A stretch of 5,674 nt of DNA from Chitinophagaceae bacterium. GTDB taxonomy: Bacteria > Bacteroidota > Bacteroidia > Chitinophagales > Chitinophagaceae. Shown here piece after piece: positions 1-5,674 of the stretch. Both the position numbers and the translations under genes were made by a program. The stretch is taken from the NCBI GenBank assembly GCA_025362915.1, contig JANYEU010000206.1, forward strand, positions 1-5,674, given 5' to 3'. Each line of letters opens with the position of its first letter. Position 1 is the stretch's first letter. Under the pieces are notes generated by a model. It was not told the DNA's origin. It saw only the letters and a program-made list of their open reading frames with translations, and ran no database searches.

Positions 1-2
1 GC

Positions 3-1010
3 AATAAATTCTTGAAGAATGAAAGGGTTAAGGATCAGATAGAATCGATAGATGATTGGACGGAGTCTAATCCTAAAACCATCTATATGGAAGATAATGC
101 CAAGGGCATTGTGAATAAGGTGGACAGCCCCGATGTAGGCATGATGTACAGCATGAACCCATATCAGGGTTGCGAACATGGCTGCATTTATTGCTATGCC
201 CGCAATAGTTTTGAATACTGGGGATGGAGTGCTGGGATAGATTTTGAAACGAAAATTATCGTTAAAAAGAATGCACCTGAACTGCTCCGTAAGTTTTTGA
301 TGCACCCTAAATGGGAATGTGTTCCCATCTCCCTAAGCGGCAATACCGACTGTTACCAACCGGCGGAAAAGAAGTTTAAAATTACCAGACAAATACTGGA
401 AGTGTGCAATCAGTTTAACCAACCCGTAGGCATCATTACCAAGAATGCGGGGATATTGCGGGATAAGGATTTGCTACAGGAGATGGCAAAAAAGAAACTG
501 GTGAGTGTATTGGTAAGCATCACTTCGTTTGATGAAAGCCTACGGCAAGCAATGGAACCCCGCACCACAACCGCAAAACAACGGTTGAGGATAATAGAAG
601 AATTAGGAAAGGAAGGTGTGCGGATGGGTGTAATGCTTGGCCCAATGATTCCTGGATTGAACGAACATGAGATGCAACGTATCATGAAAGCCGCAAGCGA
701 AATGGGTGCAACCTTTAGTGCCTATACCTTTATAAGATTGAACGGGGCGATAAAACTACTATTTCATGATTGGATTTATAAAAACTTCCCCGATAAGGCA
801 GATAAGGTTTGGCATTTGATAGAAAATGCCCATGACGGTAAAGTAAATGATAGCCGCTTTTGCGTACGTATGCGTGGCGAAGGACCAATTGCAGATTTGG
901 TAAGGCAGCAATTTAGAAAGTATAATAAAATTTATGGATTAAATGATGAACGTTGGGAATTGGACACCACCCAGTTTAGACGACCTGGAGAACAGGGAAG
1001 GTTGTTTTGA
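3..1010 (+). CDS. PA0069/Rv2578c-family (SplB-like) radical SAM protein, 5' partial
   Basis: Iron-sulfur radical SAM protein, presumed cytoplasmic; the reaction of this family is not established to my knowledge. The 4Fe-4S signature CxxxCxxC is intact: the three cysteines lie in GCEHGCIYCYARN, with codons at 171, 183 and 192. Further family-typical blocks follow: VDSPDVGMMYSMNPYQG before the cluster, then SLSGNTDCYQPAE, GIITKN, SITSFDESLR with MEPRT, IPGLNEHE, and VRMRGEG near the C-terminus. A TTG at 12 could serve as a start, giving 332 residues. However, the frame stays open to the left edge, and the preceding codons (Asn-Lys-Phe) continue the N-terminal NKFLKNE-type stretch I recall from relatives, which usually begin 15-25 residues earlier with an RGxQ segment. 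I therefore treat the true start as outside the window. The stop is TGA at 1008-1010. The gene is followed by 215 non-coding bases, so it is unlikely to form a tight operon with the transporter downstream. Family assignment is strong; function is open. Confidence 0.9.
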   Translation, partial: NKFLKNERVKDQIESIDDWTESNPKTIYMEDNAKGIVNKVDSPDVGMMYSMNPYQGCEHGCIYCYARNSFEYWGWSAGIDFETKIIVKKNAPELLRKFLMHPKWECVPISLSGNTDCYQPAEKKFKITRQILEVCNQFNQPVGIITKNAGILRDKDLLQEMAKKKLVSVLVSITSFDESLRQAMEPRTTTAKQRLRIIEELGKEGVRMGVMLGPMIPGLNEHEMQRIMKAASEMGATFSAYTFIRLNGAIKLLFHDWIYKNFPDKADKVWHLIENAHDGKVNDSRFCVRMRGEGPIADLVRQQFRKYNKIYGLNDERWELDTTQFRRPGEQGRLF

Positions 1011-1133
1011 AGAAAAAGTCATTAGTTTTTTTATGGCGATTTATGGTAAAACCTACCAACAAAATAGCGAAATAAGAAAATACAATAGAAAAGCGATAAT
1101 AAAAAATATATTCGACAGGACAGGACGGGATAG

Positions 1134-1159
1134 TTGTATTTAAGTTAGTACTAGCTTTG
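1134..1159 (+). promoter_or_regulatory. Candidate Bacteroidota-type promoter for the SusC/SusD-like pair
   Basis: TAGCTTTG at 1152-1159 matches the Bacteroidota -7 consensus TAnnTTTG exactly. The only nearby TTG for a -33 element is at 1134-1136, leaving 15 bases between the elements. That is shorter than the roughly 19-base spacing normally seen, so the upstream element is weak. Transcription would start near 1166 and give a leader of about 60 bases before the ATG at 1226. No other exact TAnnTTTG match was noticed in this gap. A weak -33 element would fit a promoter that needs an activator, but that is inference. Confidence 0.4.
1142..1157. promoter_or_regulatory. 16-bp near-perfect dyad, candidate operator upstream of the SusC-like gene
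   Basis: AAGTTAGTACTAGCTT is an inverted repeat centred between 1149 and 1150. The inner eight bases TAGTACTA are a perfect palindrome. The next pair (1145/1154) is T opposite G, and the outer AAG/CTT arms pair again. Seven of eight positions are therefore symmetric. It overlaps the first part of the candidate -7 element, where a dimeric repressor or a DNA-bending regulator could act. The symmetry is read directly from the sequence; a binding function is inference, and palindromes of this size also occur by chance in A/T-rich DNA. Confidence 0.3.
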
Positions 1160-1178
1160 CGGACTTTAATAGGCATAT

Positions 1179-1191
1179 CCAAGTTGCTTGG
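1179..1191 (+). other. Small leader hairpin CCAAG-TTG-CTTGG
   Basis: A perfect 5-bp stem with a 3-base loop lies in the presumed 5' untranslated leader, 34 bases before the ATG at 1226. It sits inside a wider 6-bp inverted repeat, TTTGCG (1156-1161) and CGCAAA (1198-1203). No T-run follows it directly, so it does not look like an intrinsic terminator. It could affect leader stability or be a protein-binding site, or it may be chance. Confidence 0.3.
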
Positions 1192-1225
1192 TGATAACGC
1201 AAATTTTATAAAACGATTGTAGATT

Positions 1226-4200
1226 ATGAAGAAGTTTCTGCTTTTAATTACCCTCCCACTTTTCTTTGTTACTTTTCTTTTCGCTCAAACAAGAGAGATT
1301 AAAGGTATTGTAACAGATTCGAAAGGTAATCCGTTGGAGGGTGCAAGTGTAATTGCCAAGGGTACAGGTAAAGGTGTTAAAACCAACAGCAAAGGGGAGT
1401 TTACTGTTCATCCAAAAGCTGGCGACCAATCTGTTTATCTAACTGTAAGCTATGTTGGTTACAAAACGCAGTTGGTTGAGGCCAAAGGCAATGACTTGCT
1501 AAACATAAAAATGGAGCTTAGTGCCGATAATACAGGAGAAGAGGTGGTGGTAATTGGCTACCAAACGGTAAAAAGAAAAGATATACCTGGAGGAGTTTCA
1601 ACTATTGGTGCAAAGGATTTAAAGGATGTTGTTGTAAACTCAGCAGAAGAAGCCATAACGGGCAAGCTTGCGGGCGTACAGGTTACCACTTCTGAAGGTG
1701 CTCCTGGGTCGCAAGTGCAGATTCAGGTACGTGGCGGTGGATCGGTTACTCAAAGTAATGCACCACTATATATAATTGATGGTATAGAATCGGACGAGGG
1801 CCTTTCCTTGATTGCACCACAGGATATTGAATCTATAGATGTTTTGAAAGATGCATCTGCCACTTCCATTTATGGGGCTAGGGCTTCAAACGGAGTTGTT
1901 GTTGTAACGACCAAGGGCGGAAAGAATACGAAAGGCAAAATGACTGTTTCTTATAATGGATTGGTGGGGCTGAATCAAATCAGTAAGAAATTAGAAGTAA
2001 TGCACCCTTACGATTTTGTGATGTTGCAATATGATAGAAGCAAATTTTCTACTGATACAAGTACATTCACAAGTTATGGTAAGGATTGGCAAGCATTGCA
2101 AGCCTATAAAAAAGTGCCATTTTACGATTGGCAAAAAACCATGTTTGGAAGGGATGCAATACAGCAATCACATAATATAAGCGTTTCAGGGGGCACAGTA
2201 CAAACGCAATATTATTTGAGTCTTACAGACAATGCTCAAGATGGGATATTCCAAAATTCAGAGTATGATAGAAAAATAGTAAACTTTAAGTTTGACCATA
2301 AGGCAACCGATAATATTAAACTAGGGTTTAGTGTACGATATAATAAAACTACAGTAGATGGTTCAGGTACAACTGATCCAAACGGAGACCAATCATTGAG
2401 TTTTTTAAGACAGATTGTACGTTATAGACCTTTCATTGCGGCTGGTCAAAGTGCAGATAATACTGATCCAACATTAGAGAATGCTACAGGAGGAAATGGA
2501 TTGACGCTTATTAATCCAATTCTACTAAATAATGGACTATATAGAAATAACGTTACAAACAATTTTGTTTATAATGGATATTTGAATTATCAATTAACCA
2601 AAAGCATTTCATTCAGAACAACGCTGGGTTATGACATTACCGACTTACAACAAAATGCTTTCAATGATGCCATAGAAATTTATTCTAGGAAGAATAGTGA
2701 TAGTATGCCAAATGCTGCCATTACTAGAGATAGGAAAGTAATTTTAAACAATTCAAATGTATTTACATACTCAAACTCAATCAAGGATAATCCATTTACC
2801 TTATTGCTAGGGGAAGAAACTTATCAAAACACAGAAACAGTAAACTATATCCAAACCTTATATATGCCCTTGGGTATTTCGCCAAAGACTGCATTGGCTA
2901 ATATGAGCAATAGCACACCAAACAATACTTCAGAACGTGGTTATTATACTAGCTCTTCTGAAAATCCAACAGACCTAGTGTCATATTTCACGAGTGCCAA
3001 GATTAATCTACATAAAAAATACCAATTAACAGCAACTGCTAGGGTCGATGGGGCAAGTGTTTTTAGTCCTTTACATAAGTGGGGTACATTTACCTCTGCG
3101 GGATTTACTTGGAGTCTATCCAAAGAACGTTTTATGGATAAGGTTAATAATTATTTAAGTGACGTAAAAGTTAGATTCTCTGTAGGTAAGGTTGGTAATG
3201 CACATATCAAGGATCACCTATATGGCGAGTATTACACATCATCTGATCCCTCTTCTTCTTACGCCTTGGGTGGTATTTTGAATCCGGGATATAATAGTAG
3301 CAATCTTCCAAATACAAATCTTCAATGGGAATCAACGTTATCAAGAAATTTTGGTATTGATTTTGGAATCTTAAAGAATAAATTTCAGGTTACTTTAGAT
3401 TTATATAGCAATACAACCGATAAACTGTTGGTAAAAGTGCCTATGCCAGTGTCATCTGGTTACACTACCCAAATTCAAAATGTTGGTTCAACAAATAATA
3501 AGGGTATCGAACTCCAGTTGAGTGGTACTGTGCTAAGAACAAGAGATTTCTCATGGTCGTTTAATTATAACATTTCATCAAACCAGAATGTAATAAAGAG
3601 CTTAGGGCCTAATCAAAATTCCTATTTTCAAAGTTCAAATTTTGCAGGTGCAGGAAATTTGCCTGACTATATAGTTAAGGTTGGTGAAAAAGTTGGTTCA
3701 ATGTACGGCTATGTAAATGATGGATTTTATACTACCAAAGATTTTGATGTAAAAGCTAGTGGTAATCCAGATTTGCCATATATCTATACCTTAAAGGCTG
3801 GAGTTGCCAGTAATGCCGGAGTTACAGCTTCAGGCATTCAGCCTGGTAGTATGAAGTATAAGGATTTGAACGGAGATGGTAAGGTTGATGTAAATGACCG
3901 TACTATTTTAGGTAGCAACCAACCGCTTTGTTATGGAGGTTTAACACAAACATTCAAATATAAGGATTGGGATGCAAGCATCTTTGTCAACTATCGAATT
4001 GGAGGAAATGTTGTAAATGATAATAAACTAGAATTTACTAGTGCTTATACGCCAAATGCGAATATGTTGGCAATTATGAATAATCGTTGGAAAATGGTAG
4101 ATGCTACTGGTGTTACCTATCAAAAGTATGATGGAACATCAGTCTATGGAAAAAGTAAAGCAGATATAGACGCTTTAAATAAAAATGCTTCAATTTGGTT

Positions 4201-4510
4201 GCCATCTGTTGGTTCATCATCTTCTGCATTTTCGCCAATGTCTTTTGCTATTGAAGACGCCTCTTTTTTAAGAGTTAATAATATTACTATTGGGTATTCT
4301 TTGCCAACTACTTCAAGATTCATTAGAAAGTTAAGTATTACGAAATTGCGTTTTTATGCAACAGTAAACAACTTGGCAGTAATTACCAGTTATACTGGAT
4401 ATGATCCCGAAGTGAATACTAGAAGAGATACCCCATTGACACCAGGTGTTGATTATTCAGCTTATCCACGAAGTAGGGGCTATGTATGTGGTATCAATCT
4501 TAATTTCTAA
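1226..4510 (+). CDS. SusC/RagA-family TonB-dependent outer-membrane transporter
   Basis: Complete 1094-residue TonB-dependent channel, expected to import a ligand (often an oligosaccharide or peptide in this family) across the outer membrane with its SusD partner. Residues 1-20 are a Sec signal peptide with probable cleavage at FA|Q. Residues 23-98 form a carboxypeptidase-D regulatory-like Ig-type domain (IKGIVTDSKGNPLEGASV). The TonB-box region is EEVVVIGY at 105-112. The plug covers about 118-232 and contains VRGGG (168-172) and the SusC signature LYIIDGIE ... DVLKDASATSIYGARASNG. The rest is the barrel, ending in INLNF with the terminal Phe typical for BAM-dependent insertion. Residues 880-891 (DLNGDGKVDVND) form a dockerin/EF-hand-like calcium-loop pattern, common in the family. 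There is no STN domain between the signal peptide and the Ig-like domain, so a FecR/ECF-sigma signalling role is not supported. The ATG at 1226 is chosen because it directly precedes the signal peptide; the sequence before it is A/T-rich with no Shine-Dalgarno. Length is normal for the family. The substrate cannot be inferred. Confidence 0.96.
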   Translation: MKKFLLLITLPLFFVTFLFAQTREIKGIVTDSKGNPLEGASVIAKGTGKGVKTNSKGEFTVHPKAGDQSVYLTVSYVGYKTQLVEAKGNDLLNIKMELSADNTGEEVVVIGYQTVKRKDIPGGVSTIGAKDLKDVVVNSAEEAITGKLAGVQVTTSEGAPGSQVQIQVRGGGSVTQSNAPLYIIDGIESDEGLSLIAPQDIESIDVLKDASATSIYGARASNGVVVVTTKGGKNTKGKMTVSYNGLVGLNQISKKLEVMHPYDFVMLQYDRSKFSTDTSTFTSYGKDWQALQAYKKVPFYDWQKTMFGRDAIQQSHNISVSGGTVQTQYYLSLTDNAQDGIFQNSEYDRKIVNFKFDHKATDNIKLGFSVRYNKTTVDGSGTTDPNGDQSLSFLRQIVRYRPFIAAGQSADNTDPTLENATGGNGLTLINPILLNNGLYRNNVTNNFVYNGYLNYQLTKSISFRTTLGYDITDLQQNAFNDAIEIYSRKNSDSMPNAAITRDRKVILNNSNVFTYSNSIKDNPFTLLLGEETYQNTETVNYIQTLYMPLGISPKTALANMSNSTPNNTSERGYYTSSSENPTDLVSYFTSAKINLHKKYQLTATARVDGASVFSPLHKWGTFTSAGFTWSLSKERFMDKVNNYLSDVKVRFSVGKVGNAHIKDHLYGEYYTSSDPSSSYALGGILNPGYNSSNLPNTNLQWESTLSRNFGIDFGILKNKFQVTLDLYSNTTDKLLVKVPMPVSSGYTTQIQNVGSTNNKGIELQLSGTVLRTRDFSWSFNYNISSNQNVIKSLGPNQNSYFQSSNFAGAGNLPDYIVKVGEKVGSMYGYVNDGFYTTKDFDVKASGNPDLPYIYTLKAGVASNAGVTASGIQPGSMKYKDLNGDGKVDVNDRTILGSNQPLCYGGLTQTFKYKDWDASIFVNYRIGGNVVNDNKLEFTSAYTPNANMLAIMNNRWKMVDATGVTYQKYDGTSVYGKSKADIDALNKNASIWLPSVGSSSSAFSPMSFAIEDASFLRVNNITIGYSLPTTSRFIRKLSITKLRFYATVNNLAVITSYTGYDPEVNTRRDTPLTPGVDYSAYPRSRGYVCGINLNF

Positions 4511-4528
4511 TCTCTCAATACAAATAAA

Positions 4529-5674
4529 ATGATTAATAGATATTTCAACAAATTCGCAATATTGGGTTTCGCAGTTTTAATGGTATCGGGTTTAAGTTCA
4601 TGTAAAAAGTTCTTAGAGCCTGATGCGCCTTCACTTATTTCTAACGCTGATATTTATAGTAATGTAACTTCGGCGAAGATGGCTGTAATTGGCGTCTATC
4701 AGGACTTGGCAGGCGATCAGGGTTATGGAATAAGGATTAGTATGTATTATCCTTACGATAATGATGAAACTATGGGACCAGCAAAAATTGGGGATAATGA
4801 TCGTGGTGATATAGCTCATTACAACGCTACGGCAATTAATCTGCAATTATATGCACCTTATGTTCAATTGTATCAGGGTATCGAAAGGGCTAATCTCTGT
4901 ATTTACAATATTCCAAAGATGAGTTTATATACAAACCCATCCTCAAGTGCCGAATTACAAAGACTCTATGGTGAGGCATTGACTTTGCGTGCGCAATTCT
5001 ATATGGAGTTAATTAGAAATTGGGGAGATGTGCCAGCACAATTCCTACCATCTTCATTATCAAAAAACTTGTTTATTGGTAAAACAAATAGGGATACCAT
5101 TTACAATCACTTGTTAGATGACCTTTTATTCGCTGAAACATTAGTTCCTTGGAGAGATGCAGTAAAAGCGGATGAGCGTATTACAAAAGGTGCGGTGAAA
5201 GCATTACGTGCAAGAATTGCTTTGTATAGAGGTGGATATGATTTGAGAGACAATGGAACAATAAGCAGGGATGAAGCACATTATTTGGATTATTATAAGA
5301 TTGCTTTGGATGAGTGTAATGATATAATTGCCAGTGGTAAACACGCATTGAATCCTAGTTACAAATCTATTTTTAAGGATGGTATTTGCGCACATGCTGC
5401 TGACCCAAGTAATGAACTCTTATTTGAAGTTGCCATGGGAGGCGGAGCTGGTTCAACAGATAGTAAGTTGGGGCTTTATAATGGGCCAAAGTTTTATGGT
5501 TCTTATACTGCATCTTCAACTGCAGGGGTATTGACCACTACATATACTTTTTTGAATGGAAGTGGGACACTATTGATGCTACCTACTTACTTTTATTTGT
5601 TTGATGCTAATGACACAAGAAGAGATGTAACCATTGCTCCGTATGATGTATTGACTGATTTTTCTAAGATTGGC
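4529..5674 (+). CDS. SusD/RagB-family outer-membrane lipoprotein, 3' partial
   Basis: Surface lipoprotein that would cap the SusC-like channel and help capture the ligand. The reading frame is open from ATG 4529 to the right edge: 382 codons with no stop. Family members are usually about 450-600 residues, so roughly the last quarter to third is missing. Residues 1-24 are a lipoprotein signal peptide ending in the lipobox LSSC, with the lipidated cysteine at 25, followed by KKFLEP, the usual SusD mature start. Family features include the helical TPR-like stretch GEALTLRAQFYMELIRNWGD (148-167) followed by VP, a second helix TKGAVKALRARIALYRG (219-235), and FDANDTRRDVT (358-368), where relatives carry a similar D-x-R-R-D block in the C-terminal SusD/RagB region. 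The start lies 18 bases after the SusC-like stop, with A-rich CAAATAAA just upstream and no Shine-Dalgarno, as is usual in this phylum. Co-transcription and complex formation with the upstream gene are very likely. No enzymatic or substrate-specific motif was recognised. Confidence 0.94.
   Translation, partial: MINRYFNKFAILGFAVLMVSGLSSCKKFLEPDAPSLISNADIYSNVTSAKMAVIGVYQDLAGDQGYGIRISMYYPYDNDETMGPAKIGDNDRGDIAHYNATAINLQLYAPYVQLYQGIERANLCIYNIPKMSLYTNPSSSAELQRLYGEALTLRAQFYMELIRNWGDVPAQFLPSSLSKNLFIGKTNRDTIYNHLLDDLLFAETLVPWRDAVKADERITKGAVKALRARIALYRGGYDLRDNGTISRDEAHYLDYYKIALDECNDIIASGKHALNPSYKSIFKDGICAHAADPSNELLFEVAMGGGAGSTDSKLGLYNGPKFYGSYTASSTAGVLTTTYTFLNGSGTLLMLPTYFYLFDANDTRRDVTIAPYDVLTDFSKIG

Noticed and set aside
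410..685. Minus-strand open frame of 91 codons inside the radical SAM gene
   Set aside because: It is wholly antisense to conserved coding sequence, and its Ser/Ile/Arg-rich translation shows no family resemblance.
1013..1032. Possible terminator after the radical SAM gene: an A-run followed by a seven-T run at 1026-1032
   Set aside because: The only stem is five A-T pairs with a G-G clash next to the loop and no G/C content, too weak for an intrinsic terminator.
1049..1063. Hairpin TGGTA-AAACC-TACCA in the gap
   Set aside because: The 5-bp stem is not followed by a T-run and has no link to a start codon or promoter; stems this short are expected by chance.
943..1143. Open frame of 66 codons overlapping the end of the radical SAM gene and extending into the gap
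   Set aside because: It is out of frame with the overlapping gene, resembles no family I recognise, and its downstream part is low-complexity A/T-rich translation (Lys, Asn, Ile). It is most likely a chance frame.
976..1182. Minus-strand open frame of 68 codons across the gap
   Set aside because: It lies antisense to the 3' end of a confident gene and across the candidate promoter, with no recognisable domain or start context.
4631..4846. Minus-strand open frame of 71 codons
   Set aside because: It is antisense to the SusD-like coding sequence, whose plus-strand frame has a clear lipoprotein signal and family motifs.
5204..5395. Minus-strand open frame of 63 codons
   Set aside because: It is antisense to the SusD-like gene with no recognisable features.

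Overview
The window comes from a member of the Bacteroidota. The evidence is an adjacent SusC-like/SusD-like outer-membrane pair, a TAnnTTTG-type -7 promoter element, A/T-rich translation starts without Shine-Dalgarno sequences, and low-to-moderate GC. The style of the proteins (SusC with an N-terminal carboxypeptidase-D regulatory-like domain, SusD starting CKKFLE) suggests an environmental Chitinophagaceae or Sphingobacteriales-type organism, but that finer placement is inference.

Layout, all on the + strand. Positions 1-1010 hold a radical SAM protein of the PA0069/Rv2578c (SplB-like) group, cut at its 5' end by the window edge. Positions 1011-1225 are a non-coding gap with a plausible promoter, a 16-bp near-palindrome overlapping its -7 element, and a small leader hairpin. 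Positions 1226-4510 hold a complete 1094-residue SusC/RagA-family TonB-dependent outer-membrane transporter. After 18 bases, position 4529 starts a SusD/RagB-family surface lipoprotein that runs off the right edge after 382 codons.

The SusC-like barrel and SusD-like lipoprotein should form one outer-membrane uptake complex: SusD acts as a surface lid that captures ligand, and SusC is the TonB-driven channel. They are probably co-transcribed from the promoter near 1152. No degradative enzyme, sigma factor, anti-sigma factor or hybrid two-component regulator is visible, so the substrate cannot be named. The radical SAM gene looks like a separate upstream unit with no evident functional link. 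I see no mobile element, CRISPR array, RNA gene or clearly undescribed system. The least explained signals are the symmetric elements around the presumed susC promoter.
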